Of a stretch of DNA of 64,000 nucleotides, positions 11,300 to 23,354 are shown one piece after another. Below the pieces are notes generated by a model. It was not told the origin of the DNA, ran no database searches, and worked only from the letters and a program-made list of their open reading frames with translations. Origin of the DNA: Isoetes taiwanensis (Eukaryota; Streptophyta; Lycopodiopsida; Isoetales; Isoetaceae); assembly GCA_021234155.1 (NCBI GenBank), contig JAJEKV010000059.1:7818779-7882778 (forward strand), read 5' to 3'. Within the stretch, counting starts at the first letter, position 1; each line of letters starts with the position of its first letter. The position numbers and the translations under genes were made by a program.

Positions 11300-12875
11300 T
11301 ATGACGCTCCCCGAATCCATACGATGCTCCCATCGTATAAATATGGGAAATTCCCCTCCCATGGCGAATCCATCACCACGGAAAGGGCCTCCGTCTGACT
11401 CGGACCACTTGTGATGGCCAAGTGTCCGGGTGAAGGACACGGAGGTGTCATTCGTCCCACGCCTTCTATGGGAAATCCTATATAGCGGAAGCGTACATAC
11501 ATGTTAGCACCTAACAACAATACTAATAAATAATATACCACCACGAAGGGTGGCCCATCATCATCACTATAACTAACAACAGAATACCGATATAACAAAG
11601 GAATTACACCATAACTACGGGCTCTACCCCGGGCTCAGACTCCATGGGGGCGACTGACGGTCAGGGCCTCAAGATAACAACAGACAGAGGTATAACATGG
11701 CGTTGGCTGGCATAAGATAATAGCTAGGGTAGTCCACTCCATCCGCCCCGCAGATAGGCTGAATCATGCTATGACGTGCTTGTAGCCCTCCGGAGACGCA
11801 ATCCCAAGGAATCACCCTGCGGGACTACTCCGGGTTATATCTCCCCGATCCAATGAGGCGGGTTAGAGAGGCGTCTCCTCCCCGGGTATGACGGATCCCT
11901 GGGTGTGCTAGAGAACACGTGCACGTCCCCGCATCCGTACCCGACTTACTCTCCTAAATCTAAAGGTCAGCTCACCAACCCGTTCGAGCCCAGGGCAGCC
12001 ATATAGGCTCCCACTCTCCGGCCCAGAGAGTGTCAGACCCATACCCAGCCCACACACAGTGACCGGCTATAAGCCTAGCACACTATAGGAGTCCCGTAGC
12101 CGTGCTAGGCAAGACCCCACCCCCGATTCACCCTCATACTCGTTGTCTGGTGCTGAACCACATCATAGCATCCACGTACGGGTTGGCTCTTGTGCACAGC
12201 CGCATTTTTATGGTTTTTAAGGGTTCTATCTAGGAGCATCTCTACTTCTAGATGGCCTTTAGGTCTCTACCCCCCTTTTACCCATACAACACAGGAGGAA
12301 CAGAAAGAAAGGTATCCTTATACATCCATCCATCCATAACTTCGAATAGAACATAAAATAGAGATTAACCATGCATCTATTCATACAAGGGTTAATCCTA
12401 GCTACCTTCTGAGCATATAAGGGTTAGTCCTATGACTATCTAGGAATCCAAGCCATCTACATACTAACCGGGATCAAGCTAGGTCCACTATCGCTCGGGT
12501 TCTCCATCCTTGTGGCTAGAACAAGGTGGAACAACAGCTCCTCCTCCACCAACCTCCCCGAATTCAAATTGGGGCAAATGGGGGTACAAAACCCCAATTT
12601 GGGCCCCAAGTTAGCAACTCCCTCTTGCCCAATCGATTTGGGCCAGGTGTCAACTCTAGATTGGTTAATATTAACTAATTTGGTATTTTAGCCCTTTTTA
12701 ATATTAGATTAAGCCCTAAATTTGAATTAGGGTTTTGGGTTAGGTTTCCACTTTAATAATTAATTATTAACATAGCTAACCTTAGCTTATGAATAATTAA
12801 TGTGCCATTAATTACTCATAGTGACGTGTCATGTATTTATACTAGAAAAGGCATATAAATACGTGGAACGTCACA
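11300..12875 (-). repeat. LTR at the 3' end of the element (- strand)
   Basis: This LTR is 1576 bp long. The plus-strand ends are TATGACG and CGTCACA. The partner LTR starts TGTGACG, so the first inverted-repeat dinucleotide here has changed from TG to TA. Compared with 19112-20661 it has a roughly 43-bp segment missing there and lacks a 16-bp segment present there; otherwise the two are very similar. A TATA-like TATAAATAC lies near the U3 start on the - strand. Confidence 0.93.
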
Positions 12876-12890
12876 TTCTCCCCACCTTAA
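12876..12890 (-). other. Polypurine tract
   Basis: Read on the - strand, TTAAGGTGGGGAGAA directly abuts the LTR start TGTGACG. This is the usual primer for plus-strand DNA synthesis in LTR retrotransposons. Confidence 0.85.
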
Positions 12891-12905
12891 AAATGATGAT
12901 GTCCT

Positions 12906-13441
12906 CAGCATCAAGACTACTCTTGTTGCAAGGCAACACATCGTACATCGGAAGGAAGTCTCCCCTCCTTAAAGAAATAGCGTTTATAAGTCACACAGAC
13001 GTTGCCATGTTCAAAGTGATTAAGTTTGAAATGACTTGTAATGTGTAATTTATAACTCTGCGACATAAGAGATGGAGGTATAGATCAGACATCATCATCG
13101 TTTAGGACTGTCAAAAGTGAACAGTCAAGGTTTGTGGAAGTCTCACTGTCTTATTCGTGGTGATGAGTTCACAGTTTATCTAAATTAGAAATCATTGTTT
13201 TCATACATACGTGTAACTGATTATATATTATAGACAGGTATAGATATAAGCAACTTCTATTTGTTCTTTTAATATAATACGGACTTATTAAACTTACACT
13301 GGTTAGCAGAAAATCATTCTAATCATATTAAGTTCTGTGTATATGTCTATTATATTCTCCCTTCACTTTGTAATTCATTTTATTGCAGCCAGCCCTAATT
13401 TAATTTTTGTATTTGTGACAGTTTTAACAACTCGTATGTTC
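12906..13441. repeat. Duplicated block (partner of 6095-6630)
   Basis: Nearly identical to 6095-6630. It is the internal sequence of the LTR element adjacent to its polypurine tract. Confidence 0.92.
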
Positions 13442-16400
13442 CTATCCTCAGTGTTTTACATGCCCTTCACAGTTATAATTACCCTTTAATACAATTATAT
13501 ATTGTACTGTATCTGACTTTTTTTTTTACGTATATACTTTAGTTAGAGACACACGACGTTGTTATAACATAATCTAAGTCTCGTTATTCCCTCAGAAGTT
13601 TGTGTAACGCATATATAATTAACTCATTCTATTATATTCCATTATGTGTTTAACTACGTTTCTTCTTTTGATTATCTTTAATGTTTCCACACTCACTCTC
13701 TATCTTTACCATAGCTTACCCTCAGATGAGCACACATATTACTTTATTAGTTATCTTTACACACTTATCAGATGTGCAGATATTCTTACATTGACATCGT
13801 ACAGATACGGCGGAAGCATCGAAAACATGCCTGGTCCTTCTTGAGGCTATTATATAGTGATGGTTGAGCAGGTCCTAGACGCTTACTTGAAGTAGAAGTG
13901 TGGCACGTTGGGAATATGAAGTGGTAAGGTATCCTTATTTCAGATGGATACTCGAGAAAAATTGGTATGAGGGGGGTTGTTATCCGATTGAAACACTGGA
14001 CCTAATAATTACGGGGATTGATTTATCATGCGGCATATATATTGCCATTCTACGTAGAAGGAGACTGGATATAGCACCATATATCTGATGGAGAAGTGTT
14101 TTGTGATTATCTACCATAGACCATATTAAAGAGGTACTATACTAAGGTGGAAAACTGGATTTTATGTACCTAGCTCATGAAAGGGAGATCACTTTAGAAG
14201 TGTAAGTTTCGACAATGGTGGTGAAGGTATAGAATGTCGAACCGACATTTTATAGCTATTGCTACTTGAATCGAGGTATGATTGGTGGAACGGTAGAGAA
14301 TAATGTCATATGAGGATGTTGATCCATAAACTATGGATTACAAGATTACACATACATTGTGTTTCGTAAGGAGATTGATGTTCCTAAGGCGTGAAATAAA
14401 GATGCAAGATTATAGACAACTAAGAAGACCACGTAGCCACGTGGATACGCTTAATGACGTTGGTCAAATGCATGACGATTATGCATGATATAAATGAAGG
14501 AAATGGACACATCTTATGTCTGCTGGGAGCATCGAGATGCCGTATAACAGACTGGACAATAGTGTGGAACGTAGTTTCCACATAAGGTCAAGAGAAGACG
14601 AAAATTGGTAGGAGCAGGCGCAACCATCAAAGCTGCAAGGTATGTTGTAGCTTTGGTGAAGCTGGACTATGAAGGAAAGTTGACCTTCAACTAATGATAC
14701 ATTAGGAAGGCGAGTAATGTACCCACACGACAAGTGGGAGACAAGAGGTGCTTGAATTGCGAGAAGTATGAACATAGCTAGGTGGCTATGTCAACGAGTT
14801 ACATATGAGTCTAGACTTAGGGTTGGTGTACACGTGTTACTATATCACATAATTACACGATAGGAATGGTGGATGTTGGAAGGACTTAGTAGTATCAAAT
14901 ACTATACTAGTGAGGATATCAAGGATGTCTGTTGTGACATCCAGATGTATGTCATATTAGAAGATGGTGGAATATTCATACAAGGCGAGTGAAATATTAC
15001 TTGACAATGTTTATAGAAGAAGCATAATGATATGCTTATATATGAAGATATTGGGTTAAGGTATGATCCACCAGAGATACGCATTCAAGCTATCCCAATG
15101 GTTGGAGTTGACTATCCTAGATACGTCGTACTAGAGTTTAAATCAGTGAAAATAGCTAGAGTAAGTCTAGCATATACGGTGATGTTACTTTCAAAAACAT
15201 CCCGAGGATGGTTGGAATGGTGTTGGAAACCGATAATGAGAGCTTAACTACGCAAAGGTTCTAGATACCAATGAATTACTTCAACGTTATAAGCTGAGAG
15301 CATCTATTCGATTTTGGGAATAAAAAGACGTATCAAATATCGCGTCCCCCTGATGAAAGAAAAGAAGGAGTACGATGACTTTGGCGATTATACCTTTAGG
15401 AATAACCGAGATGAGAGCAATACATAGCAATTCCAAGTCCCGATGAAAATCAAGATGAGGTGTATAGATCAGAAGGGGTGAGATTATATAGACGGGTAGT
15501 CCATATATCCTAAGAGTCACCCTACTCGCGGGGAACAATTCTAGAGACTGAAGTAGAAGCTGGAGGATCCGTTGCCTTGAGGCATAGACCCCTTAGAGAG
15601 TGTGACTTTGAAATTCTTAAGAGGGCAAGGAATCGGATAACCATATGGCGGTTACTAACGAAGATTAAAATATTGGGTTTTTCTATTAAGAGACCAGGAG
15701 GTTTTAGTGCCTCCATTTCATTATGAGGGAGCCAAAGGCGACATCATTTGAAGCTGATCAAAAACTGAAATCCACAAGATAACTTAAGAAAAGCTAGGTT
15801 CATTGTGACAATGCATGGTGGAATACAAAGGATATTTAACTGAAGGAACCTTTAGAGAAGGCCTTCGACTGTGGTAGAAACCTTTGGAATTATGGCATAA
15901 TCCCCTGGGAAAATCATAGTTTATGTACGGGGTTAAAGTGCCATAAGGCACTAAAGGAATGGTTGAAATAGCTAGAGACCCTATCAAAATATAGGCAGCA
16001 TATACAAGTCCAACATAGGGTTGGCCCCTGTCCGTTTGGGAAGTAGGTGGTGTAGCCACATCATAAAGGTACATAGGCAATGGGTTTTGTTTAAAAGAAC
16101 TACCAAGGTTACACTTTAGCTAAGTTAGAGCAGAGCTCTAGCATTGTGGGATGAGGATATATGTTTATTAGGTACATACTATGTACATATACGATAAACA
16201 TCTTGGAGAGGTAATCTAAGTGCCGACATGGGGAGAGAAAGACGAGTGTACCCCAAAGTTACCGATGAAGGGTCTGGAGATATGTTCGAAATGTGCAAAG
16301 GACTGTCAATCCGTTGCATGCTAGGGTATGCTGTGGTAGTTGGCACTTGAAATAAATGTCAGCGGCCAATAGAATGAAGCTTAAGATGGTGGGGTTGAAT

Positions 16401-19096
16401 AGTACAATAGTACAATTCGAGGATAAGTAGCGAATAGCAGTTAGCTGCTAGAAGTTCGAATGTGTCTTGCATAGACACCTAAGACTAGCTTTCCCACATG
16501 ATCCATACCCGGATCAGGCGGAGGTGAATGCCATGGGTTACATGAAGGTGTAAGTTAGAATATACAGGACTCGAACATCGATACAAGTCCGGGTTATATC
16601 AAACATAGGCAACTGTAGAAAGGCTGACAAAATACAAGGCAGACACCTTGATGACTCCAGGTATCTTACAATTCCTACAAAGGGTCAGTGGCTAACTTAA
16701 GCCATGACTATGGCTTAAATGAGAATGGCAAGCCATTTGGAATGCCACAACAGCAGCATAACGTCATGACAGAGAAATGTAATGACTAACATTTCTAGGA
16801 TGTAGGACAAGGTTGAATCATAACCCCCAATGATAGGTGGGTTAACAATATAGGGAGCATATAATAGCGGCTTAGAAGCCACAAGGCGGTTAACGGATAC
16901 GTAAGGGAGTAATTGGATTGGTGAACCTACTGAATAAAGGTCACAGTAAAGGGAGAATTGTATACGATGTGCCAGGCGTAAGGGTCGGAATACTGAAAAT
17001 CGATCATAGACGTAGAAAACATATTGAAGAAGAGAAGGAATAAAGGACCCTTATTAATGATATTTAGCAATCTAGATAGGAAGGTTATTACCTAAGATGA
17101 AGGGTGGTCTTTGCTAACATGCAAAGATAGATTTTCGGCTTGAAAGGCTGCAAGAACTGGAAAGCTTATTTGAAGATTTGGTGCATGGCTTAGGGAAGAA
17201 GACTTCCATGTCCTAGGACAACATGGTGAATTGAATTCACCAAGAACCTTTTAATAGATAGATAGATAGTTAGATAGTATCTATACGTCATGCCACATTG
17301 GCAGCGTCCATGAGGACATATGACGGCCAGAGAGTTGAACACAAGATTTGTTAATAGAGGAGGCCTATCTTGAGAGGTCTTTGGGTGGTACGGTCCTCTG
17401 GGATATTCACATAATCCCTTGGAATTTGTAAGTTCATTTGCGGAATTTAATGATGTTTAGGCACTAAAATAATGGTTGGAAATACTTTGCCCAGACCATA
17501 TCTAGATACCCTAGGAGGTGACTAGTCAACAATGGTTGGATGCCATTGGACCCTTACGGTGGAAGTACCCCAAAAGAGGGTAGGTGGTTGTCAATTTGAC
17601 AGGCGTGTGGCGCAGATAATTAATCACAAGGCGGTGAAGTTTGGCACAAAATAATACTAAAGTTTGTACCCGGGATTAATTAGAATAAAGTGCTGACATT
17701 GTTGTGGGGGGTTCTAACACAAGCACTCACTACGTATTACAGATATGTATCATGATCCGGGGGAAGTGATCCATAAAAAGAACACGACCAATGAGAAGAA
17801 ATATTGAAGGGTGGTAGGATCAAAGAAATCCAAACCCATGGTCTAGAGGGGTGCTGCATGGCAGTTCCTAGTTGGTTGGACGAAAAGAGATCCGTTCTCT
17901 GGGAAATGAGACGAGTCAAGGTTTAGACACTAGAGAGAGACAACGTTTATAATTATGTCTATAAAATATTACTTAATCCTTAATATATAACGTCGAATAA
18001 GGTCTAATGTAAAGCATATGAATGTAGATTGAATCATGGCAAGGCCCGAAGAAATTTTGTTATCAAGGCATCTACCAAAGGAAAAAATTTAAAGCTATAG
18101 GTCTAGGAACGTGATAACTGTACATTATTATCGTCGCTTAAAGAATATCCAAGGTGAATAGTGGATTAGAATCCAACTTGAAAGTTTCTATCTTACTTCG
18201 AGAAATTTCCTTCCATCGCTCAACGTGAACGTATGTCGATATGGTTGTGGAAACATTCCGCAGTGATAATAATAACCCTTAAGTTATTCCTAGCTCACCA
18301 TGGCTGCACAAGTCCGGCGGAGTTGTTGCCACCATAGCATTGGTTTAGGGAAGAGTGATGGTAGACAGGAGTCTTTCTAGAGAAACAGAGATACCATTGG
18401 TTAAGTATGATACAAGACTATTATATCCACTAAAAGGAGGCTTACTGTGTTGGTAAAGGGTTTGGCTGGGTGGCCCATAGTACACTTTTATAAAAGTTGC
18501 TATGCAAAGAAAACAAGGTACTGCACGTGTATAAGGATGAAAGGTACATATTACATTCAAGAGAGCTTGGTGTGGTGGTAAGCACCTAGGCTTGGATTTG
18601 AGAGGTCATGGGTTCAAATTTGGGTTGAGGCGTCGAAAAAATAGGTATATAAAAAAAATATAAAAGACTTTTATACGGCAGAAATATGCGTTTTATACGG
18701 TCGGGCGCGCTTTCTTTTGGAATTCTGGAGCGATCAAACTCGAGATGCGCCCGAGTTGGATTTTGGGCCCCTTGCTCCACCTTTTGCTGCCGGATGACGA
18801 CCCCCTTACGGTATTTTGACCATGCCCGATACGTTGGAACAAAAATCGCCTCAATCCGAGTTACCTAGAGAAAGTTATGGCCTCTGGAAGAAAGGGACTG
18901 CATTCTGCCGAAAACTCAACATAACTTCATCTTAATATTTGGAATTTTTTTCTTCTTAACTGGCTCAATCGTCGCATACTTAGGCCAAACTCATAGTTAT
19001 GGATTTGGTGTAAGTTTCCTACATTGGAGGTCCCGTACTACCTGTTGACTAACGAGTTAAACATGGCCAGTGCTATGATCTGGTCCATCAAGATCA
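13442..19096. other. Internal region of the LTR element, no intact genes
   Basis: Neither strand has a recognisable intact domain. One + strand stretch at about 14743-14790 reads RCLNCEKYEHS then a stop, reminiscent of a CCHC zinc knuckle from a gag gene in the opposite orientation. That could be a decayed nested element or chance. A GATA-rich run lies at about 17251-17280. The tRNA-like sequence at 18560-18665 is described separately. Confidence 0.6.
18560..18665 (+). mobile_element. tRNA-like (SINE-head-like) sequence
   Basis: The A-box-like TGGTGTGGTGG (18568-18578) and B-box-like GGTTCAAATT (18611-18620) are spaced as in tRNA genes and plant SINEs. They are embedded in text of the form GAGCTTGGTGTGGTGGTAAG ... 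AGAGGTCATGGGTTCAAA. An A-rich stretch follows from about 18636. It does not fold into a full cloverleaf that I can draw, so it is more likely a SINE remnant than a working tRNA gene. No target duplication was identified. Confidence 0.45.
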
Positions 19097-19110
19097 TGGC
19101 TCTGATACCA
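19097..19110 (-). other. Primer binding site (initiator Met tRNA)
   Basis: The - strand reads TGGTATCAGAGCCA one base after the LTR. This is complementary to the 3' end of plant initiator methionine tRNA, the usual primer of gypsy and copia elements. It proves the element's orientation. Confidence 0.93.
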
Positions 19111-19111
19111 C

Positions 19112-20661
19112 TGTGACGCTCCACGAATCCATACGATGCTCCCATCGTATAAATACGGGAAATTCCCCTCCCATGGCGAATCCATCACCACGGAAAGGCC
19201 CTCCGTCTGACTCGGACCACTTGTGATGGCCAAGTGCCCGGGTGAAGGACACGGAGGTGTCATTCGTCCCACGCCTTCTATGGGAATCCTATATAGCAGA
19301 AGCGTACATACATGTTAGCACCTAGCAACAATACTAATAAATAATATACCGCCACGAAGGGTGGCCCATCATCATCACTATAACTAACAACAGAATACCG
19401 ATATAACAAAGGAAATACACCATAACTACGGGCTCTACCCCGGGCTCAGACTCCATGGGGGCGAATGACGGTCAGGGCCTCAAGGTAACAGCAGACAGAT
19501 GTATAACATGGCATTGGCTGGCATAAGACAATGGCTAGGGTAGTCTACTCCATCCGCCCCTCTTGTGCACACTTTGCAGATAGGCTGAATCATGCTATGA
19601 CGTGCTTGTAGCCCCTCCGGAGACGCAATCCCCGGTCCAATGAGGCAGGTTAGAGAGGCGTCTCCTCCCCGAGTATGACAGATCCCTGGGTGTGCTAGAG
19701 AACACGTGCCCCCTCAGTGACCCCCGCATCCGTACCCGACTTATTCTCCTAAATCTAAAGGTCAGCTCACCAACCCGTTCGAGCCCAGGGCGGCCATATA
19801 GGCTCCCACTCTCCGGCCCAGATAGTGTCAGACCCATACCCAGCCCACACACAGTGACCGGCTATAAGCCTAGCACACTATAGGAGTCCCGTAGCCGTGC
19901 TAGGCAAGACCCCACCCCCGATTCACCCTCATACTCGTTGTCTAGTGCTGAACCACATCATAGCATCCACAGCCAGGTTGGCTCTTGTGCACAGGCCGCA
20001 TTACTGGGTTTTAAGGGTTCTATCTAGGAGCATCTCTACTTCTAGATGGCCTTTAGGTCTCTACCCTCTTTTTACCCATATAACACGGAAGGAACAGAAA
20101 GAAAGGTATCCTTATACATCCATAACTTCGAATAGAACATAAAATAGAGATTAACCATGCATCTATTCATACAAGGGTTAATCCTAGCTACCTTCTGAGC
20201 ATACAAGGATTAGTCCTATGACTATCTAGGAAACCAAGCTATCTACGTACTAACCGGGATCAAGCTAGGTCCACTATCGCTCGGGATCTCCATCCTTATG
20301 GCTGGAACAAGGTGGAACAACAGCTCCTCCTCCACCAACCTCCCCCAATTCGAATTGGGGCAAATGGGGGTACAAAATCCCAATTTGGATCCCAAGTTAG
20401 CAACTCCCTCTTGCCCAATCGATTTGGGCCAGGTGTCAACTCTAGATTGGTTAATATTAACTAATTTGGTATTTTAGCCCTTTTTAATATTAGATTAAGC
20501 CCTAAATTCGAATTAGGGTTTTGGGTTAGGTTTCCACTTTAATAATTAATTATTAACATAGCTAACCTTAGCTTATGAATAATTAATGTGCCATTAATTA
20601 TTCATAGTGGCGTGTCATGTATTTATACTAGAAAAGGCATATAAATACGTGGAACGTCACA
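19112..20661 (-). repeat. LTR at the 5' end of the element (- strand)
   Basis: This LTR is 1550 bp with plus-strand ends TGTGACG and CGTCACA, a perfect 7-bp inverted repeat. It abuts the primer binding site on its left and the ACATG duplication on its right. It is closely similar to the LTR at 11300-12875. Confidence 0.95.
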
Positions 20662-20666
20662 ACATG
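20662..20666. repeat. Target-site duplication ACATG (right)
   Basis: Matches 11295-11299. The LINE frame resumes directly after it. Confidence 0.95.
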
Positions 20667-23352
20667 CCTCAGCTGCGATTGGATTATGAACATGCAGGGG
20701 CTTATGCCCAGATGCTTATAGATGACCTGGCAGAAATTTTGCAATATCGTACACTAGAGCAACAGACAGGCCGGCTGACTGATGTGCTTAGGACTGCGAC
20801 AGAGAGATGCTTTGGGATAAGCCGCCCGCAACGGACCTCCAGGAACACAACCTTTCCACGTAATCAATGGTTTGATGCAGAGTGCAAGGAACACAAACGC
20901 TGGCTCCGCCAAGTCACAGACCCTGCTTTACGCTCACATGCAGTCAGACAGTACCGCGTCTTCCTTAAAGCTAAGAAAGCCAGGTACATTGCAGCAAAGG
21001 AAATGTTTTACCTCCTGGAACGTCACCCCAAGACCTTCTGGCAAAGAGTTCTTAGAAAGCCAGTACAGCCCATAGGGAACATCACTCCCGAGCAGTGGAG
21101 GCAATACTTGCAACAGCTATACGACCCTCAGGGTGCACATGCAGCATTACCCCTGCAAGAAGGCCTAGCGCTGGAAATCACAGATTCGGACGTGGAACAA
21201 GGCTTATAGCGTCTTGCCAATGGGAAAGCCCTAGACCTGGATGGTATGCAGGCATAATTGCTTAAGTGGGCAGGGCCATCCATAATACCAGTGCTGACCG
21301 CCTTGTTCAACAAGGCATTACAGGAATGCTTCCCGCAGCAGTGGACCAATAGCAGAGTTGTTCCCATCTATAAGGCAGGTGACCCGCACTGCCCAACCAA
21401 TTACCGAACAATCATGGTCAGTTCGGTGTTTGCAAAACTGCTTGCTGGGATTCTCGAGCAGCAGTTGACGGGTTGGGCAGAGGGAGCAGAGGTGCGGGCC
21501 CTCACCCAGCAGGATTCAGACCCCGGCACTCAACCATTGACCACATCTTCACGTTGCGAACTTTGGTTGAAGACAGCAGAAACCGCCGTCAGGATCTATA
21601 TTGTTGCTTTGTGGATTTTACAAAGGCGTTTGACACTGTGCCTCGGGAAAAGCTATGGGCAAGATTGCGACAGCTGGGGGTTCCTGTAAATTTGTAGAAT
21701 GCAGTGTACAGGCTATATGAAAGATGCTCATGTCGGTTGCAGTCGACAAACCAACCATTTGATAGTAGCATCGGGGTTCGTCAGGGATGCCCTCTCTCCC
21801 CAACATTGTTTGGGCTTTACATTGATCAATTGAAGAGCTGGCTTGCTGATAATGGGGGCGACGGAGTTCACCTTCTCTACTAGATCATCTGGCAGTTAAT
21901 ATATGCTGATGATATGGATCTCCTAGCTTACACACCAGCAGACATGCAATGACATCTCGATGCCCTGGACACATTCGGCCAAGCGACTGATATGCACGTC
22001 AACCTGGCCAAGACTAAGGTGGTTTTCATATCATCTTCACGTCAGCCGAGGATTCCCTCCTTCAGTTACCGAGGACAGGATGTGGAAGTAGCATCCACAT
22101 ACAAATATTTGGGAGTGGAGTTTCCTTCTACTATGCACTGGGACACATCCATACGGCTACGAGTAACGGCGAGCTGGAAGGCGCTATATGCAATGCAAAA
22201 CAATAGTCATAGAGAGGAGTTGTATGAGTGGGCCCATCAGTCACACCTGTTCAAGGTCTTAGTGGAGCCTGTCCTTTTATATGGGGTTGAAGTATGGTGC
22301 CCAGTAGTATCTCTCGCTACTTGGAATGATTTGGAGCAGGTGCAGAAAGCCTTCTTGGTACGAGCACTAGGGGTGAAGTCCACAGTCCCATATCAAATTC
22401 TACTGCAGGAGACATGATTCTTGCCTCTTCAGAGGGCGGCCCTTGATCGCCACATTGTCTATTTTCAGAAGGTGGTCAATATGGACGATGCTTGTCTCCC
22501 TAAACTAGCTTATATCATGGCAATGGGGCCGCAGCGCCTCAAGGCCTGCTGGAGGGAAAAGAGAGCTCAATGGTTGGCTAGATGGAATGTGCAGGAGCAC
22601 AGGTGCATACATGTGCAAAAAGAGGCAGATCATCATAGCTTGAGGCAATATCTTGACGCTTGCTTCCTCAGCAAGCTTTGGGATGCCAGCGCCCAGGTCA
22701 AGACATCACACTACCAGCGCCACATAAATCCCACATTGGAATGAGGCCTGCAATGCTACCTGCGTACCCACTTGCCCATGAAAAGGCGCAGACTCATTGC
22801 CTCCATTCGCATAGGGGCACATCATCTTCGAATTGAGACGGGCAGATGGATTAGTGAGCCATGCCAGGACATGCTCTGTCAATGCTGCCAAATGGGAGTC
22901 ATTGAGGATGAATCTCTTACCCTTCAAAGTTGCCCAGCATATGATCAAATCTAGACGCGCTATGCTGAGTTGGTCAGGCCTGGCCAGCCACTACATGTGA
23001 CATTGCGCACGGCATCCGTACGGGTGTTTGGATCACACCTTCAAGAGGTTATGGACATGCGAGATTAGCTATGTCCTCGGCACACACTTGACATGTATAT
23101 ATACATTTATTTCATGATGATGTATGCTTGTACAGTTTGACAGCATTCTTATTACTGCCACGGTTTTTCCCTCGAAAATCCTTCGGGGCGGGGGTTTTTT
23201 AACCTGGACAGTAATAAGTTTGATGCGCTCCTTCTGGGTCCCATAGGCCGATTGGTCTCAGTGGACGATAAAAAACCATTCTTATTCTTATTCTTATTCT
23301 TATTCTTATTCTTATTCTTATTCTTATTCTTATTCTTATTCTTATTCTTATT
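20667..23352 (+). mobile_element. LINE, 3' part with reverse transcriptase, decayed
   Basis: From 20667 a frame continues the endonuclease-RT linker (LDYEHAGAYAQMLIDDLAEI). The RT domain follows with LKWAGPSIIPVL, NYRTIMVSSVFAKLL, a frame change near 21480, then AGFRPRHSTIDHIF, YCCFVDFTKAFDTVPREKLW, GVRQGCPLSPTLFGLYIDQL and the catalytic YADD (about 21903). A C-terminal cysteine cluster (CQCCQMG ... LQSCPAYD) lies at 22880-22945. Stops interrupt the frame in at least seven places, several where transitions would explain them (for example TGG to TAG before NAVYRLYE). The element ends in a TTCTTA repeat tail, and its 5' part is at 9323-11299. The zinc-finger tail and microsatellite end suggest a clade other than classic plant L1. 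It is inactive. Confidence 0.9.
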
Positions 23353-23354
23353 CT
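23276..23354. repeat. (TTCTTA)n tail of the LINE
   Basis: About 13 TTCTTA units follow GACGATAAAAAACCA. Some non-LTR retrotransposons end in such short tandem repeats instead of poly(A). It is translated as FLFLFL in one frame, which has no meaning. Confidence 0.92.

Larger units (their letters stand above)
11300..20661 (-). mobile_element. Complete LTR retrotransposon, 9.4 kb, coding-poor, nested in the LINE
   Basis: Both LTRs, the primer binding site, the polypurine tract and a 5-bp target duplication are visible, and all of them set the orientation as -. The internal region (12876-19111, about 6.2 kb) contains no open frame longer than about 100 codons on the coding strand. Only the end looks gypsy-like: reading - toward the polypurine tract gives EDIIIFKVGRM, similar in position to the tail of Ty3/gypsy polyproteins. 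The element therefore looks non-autonomous, resembling a large retrotransposon derivative, or very decayed. Movement would need proteins supplied by a relative. Confidence 0.9.

Noticed and set aside
14479-16080. Several 60-98 codon ORFs in the LTR element interior
   Set aside because: None has family motifs or continuity with neighbours. They are at the length expected by chance.
18560-18640. Functional tRNA gene
   Set aside because: A- and B-box-like motifs are present, but I could not pair an acceptor stem or place an anticodon loop. A SINE-like remnant fits better.
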